A program made the position numbers and the translations under genes. 64,000 bases of DNA from Wolbachia pipientis. GTDB lineage: Bacteria; Pseudomonadota; Alphaproteobacteria; Rickettsiales; Anaplasmataceae. The stretch is from positions 620,001 through 684,000 of the forward strand of contig CP095495.1 in NCBI GenBank assembly GCA_023052945.1, written 5' to 3'. Under the pieces are notes generated by a model. The model saw nothing but the letters and a program-made list of their open reading frames with translations, did no database searches and was not told the origin of the DNA. Positions 35,162 to 45,152 of the stretch are shown piece after piece. Position 1 is the stretch's first letter. Each line of letters opens with the position of its first letter.

Positions 35162-35875
35162 ATGATAGATAACCAGATTGAGCGCAGGGGAAAAAAACTC
35201 GATGAAATATTTATTGAAGTGATAAATGGATACAAAAATCAAGATCCAGAAACATTTCGCAATGTTTTTAACTCAATATTCAATATTGTTTATTTTCAAG
35301 ATAAACAATTACATGAAATATTAGAGTCAGGTGAGATATCAGAAGTATTAGAAATACTAGAAATACCACAACCAGCTGGCAAGTCTTTTTTTCCAAAAGA
35401 GTATTTACAAAAGCAAGTATATAGAAAAAAAGAGCAATTAGTTTCAGGTGTTTATATACAACAACCTCCTACGCAACATAAAAATACTTTTCATAAATCT
35501 ACAAACCCTTTACCAATTAAAGATCCTTCACCAGCAACAAATGAAGCTAAAACTCTACCACCTACTAACATTATACTCAAATCACCGTTAAAAACTGTAT
35601 TTTCCTCAAAAAAGGCTTATTTTTGTCTATTTATAATAGTAGCATCTGCATCAACACTTTGCTTATGGCATTTTCCATTAGGAAAAGTATCAATGTTAAA
35701 AGGATTAGTGCCACCAGAAAAAAGAGAAAATATTGGGTTAGCATTGAACATAGGGTTACCAACATTGATTACATTATGTGTTTTGAGTTTAGCTTACTTT
35801 ATATATTCTGAATATTCTATAGAACCTGTTAAGCAAGTAAGTAAAAACGATCCCCTTTCTCACACCTATAGCTAG
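35162..35875 (+). CDS. Hypothetical protein with two C-terminal membrane helices
   Basis: Not recognised. From the ATG at 35162 it has 237 residues; the frame is also open back to IS copy 5 (IIKQAQNDARVA), so it may be the downstream part of the interrupted coiled-coil gene. Residues 1-75 are charged helix, 85-145 are proline-rich and polar (QQPPTQHKNTFHKSTNPLP), and two membrane helices follow at about 154-175 (AYFCLFIIVASASTLCLWHF) and 193-215 (IGLPTLITLCVLSLAYFIY). The last two residues and the stop (TATAGCTAG) lie in the left end of a palindromic repeat, so the original C terminus may have been lost. Confidence 0.6.
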   Translation: MIDNQIERRGKKLDEIFIEVINGYKNQDPETFRNVFNSIFNIVYFQDKQLHEILESGEISEVLEILEIPQPAGKSFFPKEYLQKQVYRKKEQLVSGVYIQQPPTQHKNTFHKSTNPLPIKDPSPATNEAKTLPPTNIILKSPLKTVFSSKKAYFCLFIIVASASTLCLWHFPLGKVSMLKGLVPPEKRENIGLALNIGLPTLITLCVLSLAYFIYSEYSIEPVKQVSKNDPLSHTYS

Positions 35876-36054
35876 TGCAGGCTCAGTTTTCCTACGTCAT
35901 ATCGCCGCGGATAGATCCCGCTAACAAGCAGCGGGATGACAGCAGTCCTACGTCATACCGTCATGGTATCTCACATAGATCCTACTAATAAGCGGCGGAA
36001 TGACGAATTTGTCGTTTTTTAAATCGTCGGTAAACCAGAATTACTTTAGCTATA
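35867..36054. repeat. Palindromic unit, expanded form
   Basis: Runs from TATAGCTAGTGCAGG to TTACTTTAGCTATA. It carries two GTCAT(A/C)CCG-type arms, CCGCTAACAAGCAGCGGGAT and a GACGAATTTGTCGTTTTT segment. It provides the stop codon of the preceding gene, and ribE starts 62 bases further on. Confidence 0.75.
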
Positions 36055-36115
36055 ACAAAATAGAAGTAAGTTGTTGTAAAAAATTTTTCATGGTAAAATT
36101 ATTTATTTTCACCAT

Positions 36116-36712
36116 ATGTTTAAAGGAATTATTACGGATATCGGAACTATAATTGATACCACTATTCACTCCAACTCTGATCAAATTTTCCATATCAAAA
36201 CACAAAATTTACCCTCTATAAACAAAGGAAATTCAATAGCTTGCTCTGGTGTGTGTTTAACTGTTGTTGATATGATGAGCGACATATTTACAGTCCAAAC
36301 GTCTCAAGAAACTATGAAGATTTCTAACTTAAATACGTGGAAGATAGGCAAAAAAATAAATCTCGAACAAGCAATGAGATTAAGTGATAAGATCGATGGC
36401 CACCTAGTTCAGGGTCATGTTGATGGGATAGTAAAAATTTTAACAATCGAACGAAATTTAGATTCTCATGAAATCAAACTATCGTGCCCACAAGAATTAA
36501 TTAAATTTGTTGCAAAAAAAGGCTCCGTTACACTAAATGGGGTTTCCCTCACAGTGAATTCAGTTATTAATCAGGAATTTATAGTAAATATAATTCCCTA
36601 TACATGGGAAAATACAATTTTTCAGTACAACAAAATAAATGATTATCTGAATTTAGAAATTGACATGATCGCTAGGTATTTAGATCAATTGATGCAGCAT
36701 AAATACAATTAA
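36116..36712 (+). CDS. ribE: Riboflavin synthase, alpha chain
   Basis: A 198-residue enzyme that dismutates two 6,7-dimethyl-8-ribityllumazine molecules to riboflavin. It has the expected two lumazine-binding repeats: MFKGIITDIGTI ... SIACSGVCLTVVD in the first half and GHLVQGHVDGIVKI ... GSVTLNGVSLTVNSV in the second. Both repeats keep the S/N-G-x-x-L-T-V core. Riboflavin is among the vitamins Wolbachia retains and may pass to insect hosts. The gene has its own start after a repeat and is followed by cvpA in the same direction. Confidence 0.95.
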   Translation: MFKGIITDIGTIIDTTIHSNSDQIFHIKTQNLPSINKGNSIACSGVCLTVVDMMSDIFTVQTSQETMKISNLNTWKIGKKINLEQAMRLSDKIDGHLVQGHVDGIVKILTIERNLDSHEIKLSCPQELIKFVAKKGSVTLNGVSLTVNSVINQEFIVNIIPYTWENTIFQYNKINDYLNLEIDMIARYLDQLMQHKYN

Positions 36713-36769
36713 TTTTACAACCTTATTATTTACAACTATTATATCTTGAAAACCATATAGATATAAAAT

Positions 36770-37375
36770 ATGCTTTTCGATAGCTTAATTATCTTCATTG
36801 TTGTTCTATGTGTAATAATCTCGGTAACTAGAGGTTTTATAAAAGAGCTATGCGCACTAATGTTTCTATTTTTATCAATTTTTCTGACAGCTAATCACTA
36901 TGATTTTTTCACTCCAAATTATAGTAAATATTTTGATTCTAAAGTTATACTAAACATACTTTCTACAATCTCTGTATTTATTATACTTAATCTTATATTC
37001 ATGATAATAAACAACTGGCTAATGTACATATTATCACCCATAAGGTTGGGGTTTATCGATAGAGTTACTGGAATCTTTCTCGGAGTGCTTAAAGGAATAT
37101 TGCTCTCTTATGTACTATTTTTTGCTGTGTACTTATATTGTTACACAGTATATGACAAAAAAGAATATGGCAAAAAAGAGGAACATTCTGAAATAAAAGC
37201 AGAAGACATATTGCCTAATTGGATAATAAATTCACACTCTTATCAGGCTTTATTTGTGACAGCAGAAGAAGTAATTGACATGTATGTGCCAGAGTCGTTG
37301 ATACTAAAAATAAAAGAGATCGGTGGAGAAATGGTTGATCAAGAAAAACCCAAAAACAATAAAAAAGAAGAGTAA
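36770..37375 (+). CDS. cvpA: CvpA family membrane protein
   Basis: A 201-residue inner-membrane protein of the CvpA/colicin V production family. Four hydrophobic segments fit: about 3-22 (FDSLIIFIVVLCVIISVTRG), 25-45, 62-86 and 105-125. The family signature GFIKELCALMFLFLSIFLT follows the first helix, and RLGFIDRVTGIFLGVLKGILL lies at the fourth helix, with the conserved R-x-x-G-x-x-x-G. The C-terminal tail is soluble and lysine-rich. The role in the cell is not settled. Confidence 0.85.
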   Translation: MLFDSLIIFIVVLCVIISVTRGFIKELCALMFLFLSIFLTANHYDFFTPNYSKYFDSKVILNILSTISVFIILNLIFMIINNWLMYILSPIRLGFIDRVTGIFLGVLKGILLSYVLFFAVYLYCYTVYDKKEYGKKEEHSEIKAEDILPNWIINSHSYQALFVTAEEVIDMYVPESLILKIKEIGGEMVDQEKPKNNKKEE

Positions 37376-37423
37376 ATATTTATTTATAAATATGTTCATT
37401 GGGAGTATTCAAAAAGCCATATG

Positions 37424-39245
37424 TGTCAGGTTAAGAGCACTCCTCTCTTATAATTCACGTATTTAAGAATGACTTCTGCTAAACCTTTACTAATTCCAGG
37501 TACGTTTTGAATTTCAGCCAGAGAAGCTTTGCTTATATTTTTCACTGAACCAAAATAAGACATCAACGCTTTTTTCTTTTGTTGCAAATGCCGGGTATTT
37601 TGCTTAATTGTGAAACTATAAACTGTTTATCGCGTTTCTTTCTATGTGAAGTTATCGCAAAACGGTGGGCTTCATTACGCAGCAATTGTAAGTAAAGCAT
37701 GACTTTGCTGTCATTTGCCAGACTGACTTCTTCCCTGCCCAGCATATAAAATGTTTCATTTCCTGCTTTACGATCAGGACCTTTTGCCATACAAGCAAAA
37801 GGAACGTTTATATTCAATACTTCCAGTACATTCTGTACTATGGAAACATGTCCTGGTCCGCCATCAATCAGTAAAAAATCAGGTATTATGCCTTTTATAT
37901 TGCCGGAGAAACGTCTGGTTAGCACTTCCCTCATCATTTTATAGTCATCGCCTGAAAATTTTTCCTTTATAGTAAATTTTCTGTACTCACTTTTTAAAAA
38001 ACCCTCCTGCCCTGCAACAACCATTACACCAATTTGCTGGCTTCCAGAAATATGGCTATTATCATAAACCTCGATACGCTTTGGAATACTTGGTAACAAG
38101 AAAACTTTGCTAAGCTCCTTAAGCTTTTCTAGGTTATTTCTATAATCGATAAGCTTCTGCTCTAAGCTATGCTGAGAGTTATCATAAACAAATTTCAATA
38201 AATCACGCTCTTTTTTATTCTTTGCATGTAGAACTTTTACTGGCTTTTGAGCAACCTTATATAGTGCTTGTTCTATAATTTCCTTATCCACAATAGAATC
38301 TGGAACGTAAATTTGTATTGGAGGTATGTTAGCTGAATTATAAAAATTGACCAAAAAGGTGGATAAAATTTCATCATTTGAGTGATCACCACAGTTCTCG
38401 GCAAAGTAAGGAGTGCTGCCGTAGTTGTCTTTATTTCTGAACGATAACACACTAATACATGCTAGATCCTCTTCACGTACAATACTGAAGAAATCTGCAT
38501 CTTTTTCAAAAGAAAAATCCGTGTGCTGTATTTGAATTTGCTCAAGAAACTTTACCCGATCTCTATATATAGCAGCAAGCTCATAGTTTTCTTCACTGCT
38601 GCACTTTCTCATTGTGAAAAGTAACTGTTCTTTCACTTCCTTATTTCTTCCAAGCAATGTATTTCGTGCCTGTTTTACTGATTGGCAGTAGTCGTCTTTT
38701 GTGATTTTGTTTATGCATGGTGCTGAGCAGCGCTTAATTTGATATTCAATACATGGTCTTTTTGTTGAGGAAAAGTATTGATCTGAACATACTCTTAGGA
38801 GAAAAGCTTTTTGCAATGACAATATAGTTTGCTTAACAGCAGAGGCAGATGTAAAGGGACCATAATAATGAAACTCATTCTTCTTAAATTTGCCTCTATA
38901 TTTTGCTATTCTTGGATAATCGTGCTTGGAAATCTTTATATAAGGATAAGATCTTCCATCCTTGAGCACAATATTATAAAGTGGTTTCAATGATTTTATT
39001 AACTGTGCTTCAAGAAGCAGTGCTTCGATTTCATTCTCAGTGATGAATATTTCAACCTTAACAACCTGTGAGAGCATAACTCTAATTCGTTCAGAAAGGT
39101 TTTCGAATTGAAGGTAGTCAGATAATCTCGATTTCAAGTTTTTTGCTTTACCAATGTATAAAACTTTATCCTTATCTCCAATCATCTTATACACACCACA
39201 AGACTGCGGAGATAATTTTATCTGTTCTTTATATTGCTTGAACAT
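37424..39245 (-). CDS. uvrC: Excinuclease ABC subunit C with a 3' frameshift
   Basis: UvrC makes both incisions in nucleotide excision repair. The GIY-YIG nuclease (GVYKMIGDKDKVLYIGKAKNLKSRL, residues 18-42), UVR motif (NYELAAIYRDRVKFLEQIQ) and RNase H-like domain (IEVYDNSHISGSQQIGVMVV, FLLIDGGPGHV) are intact. The reading stops at 37563 after LSKIPGICNKRKKR. One base further the missing helix-hairpin-helix tail is readable: KALMSYFGSVKNISKASLAEIQNVPGISKGLAEVILKYV, ending at 37424. The loss is in the T run at 37570-37575 (poly-A in the gene). The first hairpin also has GIC in place of GIG. Without the tail, 5' incision and DNA binding would suffer. Confidence 0.9.
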
Positions 39246-39252
39246 TTATCCA

Positions 39253-41346
39253 TTACTTGACTTGTATGAGGTTAAAATCTGCTACTAAATGAAAGATGGA
39301 AACTACATTTTCAAGTAAAGATAATCTGTTTCTTCTCAGCTTATCAGAATCACAGTTAATCTTTATACTGTCCATAAACTGATTGATAAACGGAGCAAAA
39401 CCAGCAAGTTCATCAAGTGCTACATTAAAGTGGTTATTTTTTATCGCTTGTTTTATGTTTTTACAAGCAGTTATAGCACAATTTGATAGCGCAATTTCTT
39501 CACTTTCAATCAAAAACCTCTTACCGTAAGATGCACTATAAGTAGTGCCATCACTTTTCCTTGCTTTGCTCATCATGTTACTGACTCTTTTGTAAGTGCT
39601 TAGAATTTGTTCACCTTCTGGAGTACTAAGATAACGATCCAATATAACAGTTTGCTTTTCTGCTGTCAGCAGATCATTAATATCGATTTTATATAGTATT
39701 GAATCTACAACATCTTGCCTTATATCTCTATTTTTTAAAATAACCTTGAATCTTTCTAAGCAGAATCTAAATACTAGCTCTAAAATTTGTTTTCTATTTG
39801 GCTTATCAACTGACGTTGTATTTTCATTAAATAGAAGCCTTGAATATAAAAATACTGACTTATCTATCAATAGCCTAATTGGAATATGCAAATTATTTTC
39901 AAGTATTGTTCTAATTATACTAATTGTCATTCTCCGCAAACCAAACTGATCATACGAACCAGAGATTTTCTCACCTGCTGCAATTAAACCAACTAAGCTA
40001 TCCACTTTGTCTGCAATTGACACAGCAATTGCTGAAGGGAATTTAGGACACTCCTGCTCTGGCCCGATTGGCTTATAGTGTTCAGCTATAGCTTCCACTA
40101 TTTCTCTATCTTCTTGAAAATAAGAAGCATAATATCCACCCATTACTCCTTGTAATTCTGGAAACTCTCTTACTATCGATGTTGCCAAATCAGCTTTTGC
40201 CAAATATGCAGCACGTTCAACTTTTATCAGCGAAGCATGTGGAATAAATATAGCTATATACTTTGACAGAGCCGTAATACGCTTCACCTTTTCCCCCACG
40301 CTGCCAAGTGAAGCATGAAATAATATCGAACCTAATTTTTTGACATAATAATCTAGATTTTCCTTTTTATCTTGAGATATTAAAAATTGGGCATCAGCAA
40401 GACGTGCTTCTAATATTCTTTCGTGCCCTTTAACAACTTTATCATTGTTGACATTAACAACAGTAACAAAATACGAAATTCTTTGTCCATCACTCAAAGC
40501 AAGATATCTTTGCTGCGTATTAATTATACTAAGAATTACTTCCTTCGGTAATCCGAATGATTTTTCCTGATTCACTTTACCAAATAGTACAATTGGCCAT
40601 TCTATAAGCCCTGTCAATTCATTTAGTAAATAATCATTTTTCTCAAGTTGTAAATTCTGCTCTTTTGTGAATTTATTAATCTGATCTAGTATAAATTGCT
40701 TTCTTTTGTCCAATTGGAGAATTACACTGTTTTTTTCTAGCAATTCAAAATAGTCTTTAGGTGCTTTAATAGTTAACGCCGCATCACTTGAGAGAAATCG
40801 ATGGCCATATGTTGTGTTAGATGCTGTGATCCCTGCAAAAGACACAGGTATTATTTCGTCATTTAAAATGCATAAAATGTTTTTAATTGACCTAACCCAT
40901 CTTTCTTTTCCTTCGCCCCATCTCATACTTTTTGGCCAAGAAAAATCCTTTAACATCCCTTCTAGTTGATTTTTGAGAAATTCTTTGATGTTAAATGAGT
41001 AGCTTTCTCTTTTAATGAAGTAAAAATCTTCATTATTTACTTTTCGAACGAGCAAATCTTCTTCATTTTTCTGATGTTTTCTTAAAAAACCTTCGATAGC
41101 ACTCTTTGGTGCGTTAACGTTTGGTCCCTTAACTTCGTTATTGGAATCCTTTAGCTCCGAAGCACTTATGTTGTCGACAAAAAGAGTGATGCGACGTGCC
41201 GTTACAAAAACCTCTATAGATGCAAATCTTAAATTGTTTTTATTAAAAGCACTGGTAATATAACTCTTAACTTGAACTGCAGCTACATTCTGCATCCTTG
41301 GTGGTATTTCTTCTGAAAGACACTCAAACAACAACTGCAACGGCAT
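39253..41346 (-). CDS. glyS: Glycyl-tRNA synthetase beta subunit
   Basis: A 697-residue beta subunit of the alpha2-beta2 bacterial glycyl-tRNA synthetase, responsible mainly for tRNA binding. The family start LLFECLSEEIPPRMQ is clear. Further markers are SMRWGEGKERWVRSIKNILCIL, TYGHRFLS, FGLPKEVILSIINTQQRYLAL and the HD-like core RAAYLAKADLATSIVREFPELQGVMGGYYA. It follows glyQ with a three-base gap, so the two subunits are made together. Confidence 0.96.
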   Translation of the reverse strand: MPLQLLFECLSEEIPPRMQNVAAVQVKSYITSAFNKNNLRFASIEVFVTARRITLFVDNISASELKDSNNEVKGPNVNAPKSAIEGFLRKHQKNEEDLLVRKVNNEDFYFIKRESYSFNIKEFLKNQLEGMLKDFSWPKSMRWGEGKERWVRSIKNILCILNDEIIPVSFAGITASNTTYGHRFLSSDAALTIKAPKDYFELLEKNSVILQLDKRKQFILDQINKFTKEQNLQLEKNDYLLNELTGLIEWPIVLFGKVNQEKSFGLPKEVILSIINTQQRYLALSDGQRISYFVTVVNVNNDKVVKGHERILEARLADAQFLISQDKKENLDYYVKKLGSILFHASLGSVGEKVKRITALSKYIAIFIPHASLIKVERAAYLAKADLATSIVREFPELQGVMGGYYASYFQEDREIVEAIAEHYKPIGPEQECPKFPSAIAVSIADKVDSLVGLIAAGEKISGSYDQFGLRRMTISIIRTILENNLHIPIRLLIDKSVFLYSRLLFNENTTSVDKPNRKQILELVFRFCLERFKVILKNRDIRQDVVDSILYKIDINDLLTAEKQTVILDRYLSTPEGEQILSTYKRVSNMMSKARKSDGTTYSASYGKRFLIESEEIALSNCAITACKNIKQAIKNNHFNVALDELAGFAPFINQFMDSIKINCDSDKLRRNRLSLLENVVSIFHLVADFNLIQVK

Positions 41347-41349
41347 ACG

Positions 41350-42189
41350 CTATTTACTCATGTACAATTCACAACATTTTTTTGTTAGCTCTCTAACTTT
41401 ACCAATATAAGCTGTACGTTCATTTACACCAAGCACACCTCTTGCATCAAGCAGATTAAGTAGGTGACTAGTTTTAATACATTGGTCATAAGCTGCCATT
41501 GGTAGCTCCTTTTCAATAAGGAACTTACATAATTTTTCCGTATCTTCAAATTGCTGCTGTACCACTTTAGTATCATAATAATCTAACGCTAGATAAGAAA
41601 ATTCATATTCTCTTTGTTTAAAAATATCTCCGTAAGTTACACCGTTATCGTTCCAAGTTATATCGTAAACATTATCTACACCTTGTATGCACATTGCTAA
41701 ACGTTCCAACCCATATGCCACCTCACCAGGAATCATCTTGCAGTCAATCCCTCCAACTTGCTGTATATAAGTAAGCTGTGTTACTTCCATTCCATTGCAT
41801 GTAACTTCCCATCCAAGTCCTGATGCACCGACACTTGGATTTTCCCAATCATCTTCAACAAACTTAATATCATATTTTTCTGTAGATATGCCAAGAGCTT
41901 TTAAGCTATCTAAATAGACGTCTTGTAAATTATTACCAGATGGCTTTATTATAACTTGATATTGGTGATGTTGATACAAGCGATTAGGATTATCACTATA
42001 GCGTCCATCTGCTGGCCTAATTACTGGTTGTAGATATGCAATTTTTGTCGATTTTGTATCAATTGCAGACATAATTGTTGCAGGATGTAATGTGCCAGCA
42101 CCAACTTCAGATGTGTATGGGTGAAGTATAACGCACCCTTCACTAGCCCAAAAATCTTGTAACTCTTTTATTATACTTTGTAAGTTCAC
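41350..42189 (-). CDS. glyQ: Glycyl-tRNA synthetase alpha subunit
   Basis: A 279-residue class II synthetase catalytic subunit. Motifs are DFWASEGCVILHPYTSEVGAGTLHPAT, AYLQPVIRPADGRYSDNPNRLYQHHQYQVI (motif 2 region), WENPSVGASGLGWEVTCNGMEVTQLTYIQQVGG and EVAYGLERLAMCIQGV (motif 3). Length is close to the E. coli protein. It forms an operon with glyS. Confidence 0.97.
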   Translation of the reverse strand: MNLQSIIKELQDFWASEGCVILHPYTSEVGAGTLHPATIMSAIDTKSTKIAYLQPVIRPADGRYSDNPNRLYQHHQYQVIIKPSGNNLQDVYLDSLKALGISTEKYDIKFVEDDWENPSVGASGLGWEVTCNGMEVTQLTYIQQVGGIDCKMIPGEVAYGLERLAMCIQGVDNVYDITWNDNGVTYGDIFKQREYEFSYLALDYYDTKVVQQQFEDTEKLCKFLIEKELPMAAYDQCIKTSHLLNLLDARGVLGVNERTAYIGKVRELTKKCCELYMSK

Positions 42190-42233
42190 ACAAATTGTAC
42201 ACTTTTTATACTAAATATATAAATAAATAAGTA

Positions 42234-42992
42234 CTATTCAATATTTATTTTTTTTGCAGCACTATGTAAATAATCACCTAAAACTGCTGAACTTTCCCTC
42301 ACATACTGAATTATGCTTTTATTTAGGACAATTGCATCATGCATAGTTAAATCGCAGAATATAAATGCTGTTAAATACAGTAAAATCACCGCATAAAATG
42401 TGTGAAAAATTCCCTCAAATGTGATTGATATTGCATTATTATAGCTGAGCTGTATTGAACTTATTGGCCATGGTTTTATCACTTCTACGACATTAAAAAA
42501 TACGTAAGGTATCATAAGAAAAAAGAAAAAGTGCATAAAATCATTAAACCAAAATGGGCATTGAAACATCTGCTTACATATACTCCCATAGAGTTTACTT
42601 ACAGCATAATAAATTGACATTATTGCTGGCATTGAAAGTGCTACAGTCAATACTTGCCCTGACGCTATTTGTATTACTATGTCTTCACCACTGTTTGCTG
42701 AAGGGTCCTGAGCATGAAAAATAAATATTCCAATTAATTGCATTACTAACATAACTATTGCCAATTTTGTAAAAACAGCAGCTACAACCATTCCTGAATT
42801 TGGCATTTTATATAGTAAATATTCGCCTCCATATGTAAAAATCAATATAACATCGACAATAAATAATATTAAAAAAGAAGACCAATAGTTCTGCCAACCT
42901 GGTAAATATCCTATTCCCAAAAAAGAGCTTACTGTTTTGGCAGGAAAAACCTTACCTAGCATCTTTCCCAAAAATTCAAAAAAAATCCCCAT
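42234..42992 (-). CDS. Multi-pass membrane protein, PgpA-like N terminus
   Basis: A 252-residue inner-membrane protein with about five hydrophobic stretches (around 38-55, 68-90, 112-130, 145-167 and 194-215). FLGIGYLPGWQNYWSSFLILF near residues 24-44 faintly recalls the G-x-G-x-x-P-x-x-P-G-T region of phosphatidylglycerophosphatase A, but PgpA is shorter and the acidic active-site residues are not obvious. I leave the function open. It lies 45 bases upstream of glyQ, so it may share its transcript. Confidence 0.6.
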   Translation of the reverse strand: MGIFFEFLGKMLGKVFPAKTVSSFLGIGYLPGWQNYWSSFLILFIVDVILIFTYGGEYLLYKMPNSGMVVAAVFTKLAIVMLVMQLIGIFIFHAQDPSANSGEDIVIQIASGQVLTVALSMPAIMSIYYAVSKLYGSICKQMFQCPFWFNDFMHFFFFLMIPYVFFNVVEVIKPWPISSIQLSYNNAISITFEGIFHTFYAVILLYLTAFIFCDLTMHDAIVLNKSIIQYVRESSAVLGDYLHSAAKKINIE

Positions 42993-43129
42993 GCTCTAAG
43001 TAACACTTGGCTTATATTATTTATAATACTGTATTGTAATGGACTTATCAATAACTTAAAACATGTATTGGAAAATTTTAGGTAATATGCAGCAACAGTA
43101 GAAGAACATGCGCCAAAAATTTAGTAATT

Positions 43130-44134
43130 TTATAGGGCTTGTGCACTTAAATTTTTTGCAATATCAAGTGCAGCGTAAGTGAATATTGCACTTGCACCCG
43201 CACGTTTGAAACCAATCAAAGATTCATAAATCACCTTGTCATAATCTAGCCAGCCATTATTTGCAGCAGCTTTTATCATTGCGTACTCACCGCTTACTTG
43301 GTAAGCAAAAATCGGAAAATTAAACTTATCACTTGCTGTTTTGATAATATCTAAATATGGCATACCTGGTTTAATCATAATAAAATCTGCACCTTCATTT
43401 ATATCCATTTCAATTTCGCACATTGCTTCGTGCGCATTTTTATAATCCATTTGATAACCACTTTTGTCTATAGAATGTGATAGCCCACATGAACCAACGA
43501 CTTGCCTGAATGGAGCATAGAAACTAGAGCAATATTTCACCGCATAAGATAATATTAATACGTCTTGAAAGTTATTATCATCTAATGATTTTCTGATTCT
43601 TCCTATTCTACCATCCATCATATCAGAAGGAGCAACTATATCACATCCTGCCTTCGCTAAAGCAAGTGCTTGCTTACACAGTACTGATATAGTTTCATCG
43701 TTTTCTACATCCATCTGATCATCTTTTAAAATGCCGTCATGGCCATGAATAGTGTATGGATCCAGTGCAACGTCTGCAATAATACCAATTTCAGGTACCT
43801 TTAATTTTACAGCACGGATTGCTTTGCAGATTAAGTTGTCAGAATTATATGCTCCCTCAGCGTTTTCAGATTTTAGTTTACTATCAACTACAGGAAAAAT
43901 TGCAACAGCATTAATTCCTAAATCTTTAGCTTCCTTAACTATAGACACTAATCCATCTATTGAATAACACTTTACGCCTGGTAAGCCAGAAATTGGTTCA
44001 GTTGTTTCTTCTCTGTTGTGAACAAACAGAGGAAGAACCAGATCATTTACTGATAAACTATTTTCACTTGTTAAATTGCGAACCCATTTGCTCGAGCGCC
44101 TGCGCCTTAATCTTGTATTTGGAAAATTAAACAT
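43130..44134 (-). CDS. hemB: Delta-aminolevulinic acid dehydratase
   Basis: Condenses two 5-aminolevulinate molecules to porphobilinogen in heme synthesis. The 334-residue protein from the ATG at 44134 ([21 protein letters not shown]) has [25 protein letters not shown], the first Schiff-base lysine in [15 protein letters not shown] and the second in [15 protein letters not shown]. Extending to 44224 would add 30 cysteine-rich residues that lie in nuoH, so the shorter start is preferred. It overlaps the nuoH stop by eight bases. Confidence 0.96.
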   Translation of the reverse strand: MFNFPNTRLRRRRSSKWVRNLTSENSLSVNDLVLPLFVHNREETTEPISGLPGVKCYSIDGLVSIVKEAKDLGINAVAIFPVVDSKLKSENAEGAYNSDNLICKAIRAVKLKVPEIGIIADVALDPYTIHGHDGILKDDQMDVENDETISVLCKQALALAKAGCDIVAPSDMMDGRIGRIRKSLDDNNFQDVLILSYAVKYCSSFYAPFRQVVGSCGLSHSIDKSGYQMDYKNAHEAMCEIEMDINEGADFIMIKPGMPYLDIIKTASDKFNFPIFAYQVSGEYAMIKAAANNGWLDYDKVIYESLIGFKRAGASAIFTYAALDIAKNLSAQAL

Positions 44135-45152
44135 TGGATCCAGGTAAATTCCCAGTAAAGAGCAACACTCCTGAAATGAGTACCACCCAAAGCACCGATA
44201 TTGGCAGAAACACTTTCCAACCAAGGCGCATTAGCTGATCATATCGATAACGAGGTATTGTTGCTCTAATCCAAATAAATACGAACAAAAGTATAACTAT
44301 CTTCAAAACGAACCAAATCAAACCTGGAATTTTGTAAAGTAAACTAAACTCCAGCGGCGGATACCATCCTCCTAGAAAAAATATCGTCATCATAGCACTT
44401 GCTAGAATCATATTTGCATATTCTCCAAGAAAAAAGAGGGCAAAAGGCATGGATGAATATTCAACGTTATATCCAGAGACAAGCTCTGCTTCAGCTTCTG
44501 GTAAATCAAATGGGTGACGATTAGTTTCTGCAAGCAAAGAAATAAAAAATATTATTCCTATAGGCATTAGTAGCAAATCAACCCAAAATGGCATATTGTG
44601 TTTCGCTACCACCATCTCTCCAAGGTTCAACGTACCAGTTGTAACAACAACTGTAGCAACTATTAAGCCTATTGAAACTTCATATGAAATCATCTGAGCA
44701 GCCGACCGTATAGCGCCAAGAAATGCATAATTAGAATTGCTTGACCAGCCTGCAATAATTACGCCGTATACTCCCAGCGACGATATAGCTAGCACATAAA
44801 GCACTCCAACATTAATATTTGCTATAACCTTAGGAATCACTACTTGCTGGCCATTTTTTACAATTACTTCAGCACCAAACGGTATAACTACCCAGGCAAT
44901 TAATGCCAAGATAAAGGTAAGCATTGGAGCCATAATGAACAGTATGGTGCTCGCTCTAAATGGTATTATCGGCTCTTTAATCAGTAGCTTAATAGCATCT
45001 GCAAATGGCTGCAATAGCCCAAAAGGTCCAACTACACTTGGGCCGTGTCTCAGTTGAATTGCACCAATAACCTTACGCTCAAAGTATATCAAGTACGCAA
45101 CTGAAAGTAGTAGCGGTACTAAAATAAATAAAATATTAACTAGCGTGTTCAT
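44127..45152 (-). CDS. nuoH: NADH-quinone oxidoreductase subunit H
   Basis: A 341-residue membrane subunit at the quinone-binding junction of respiratory complex I. Eight hydrophobic segments, and the signatures [35 protein letters not shown] and [40 protein letters not shown], identify it. It overlaps the end of nuoG by 17 bases and hemB by 8, so the nuoG-nuoH-hemB run is compact. Confidence 0.97.
   Translation of the reverse strand: MNTLVNILFILVPLLLSVAYLIYFERKVIGAIQLRHGPSVVGPFGLLQPFADAIKLLIKEPIIPFRASTILFIMAPMLTFILALIAWVVIPFGAEVIVKNGQQVVIPKVIANINVGVLYVLAISSLGVYGVIIAGWSSNSNYAFLGAIRSAAQMISYEVSIGLIVATVVVTTGTLNLGEMVVAKHNMPFWVDLLLMPIGIIFFISLLAETNRHPFDLPEAEAELVSGYNVEYSSMPFALFFLGEYANMILASAMMTIFFLGGWYPPLEFSLLYKIPGLIWFVLKIVILLFVFIWIRATIPRYRYDQLMRLGWKVFLPISVLWVVLISGVLLFTGNLPGSNV

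Noticed and set aside
42234..42992. Naming the membrane protein pgpA
   Set aside because: Only a short N-terminal segment resembles PgpA. The protein is about 90 residues too long and the catalytic acidic residues are not evident.
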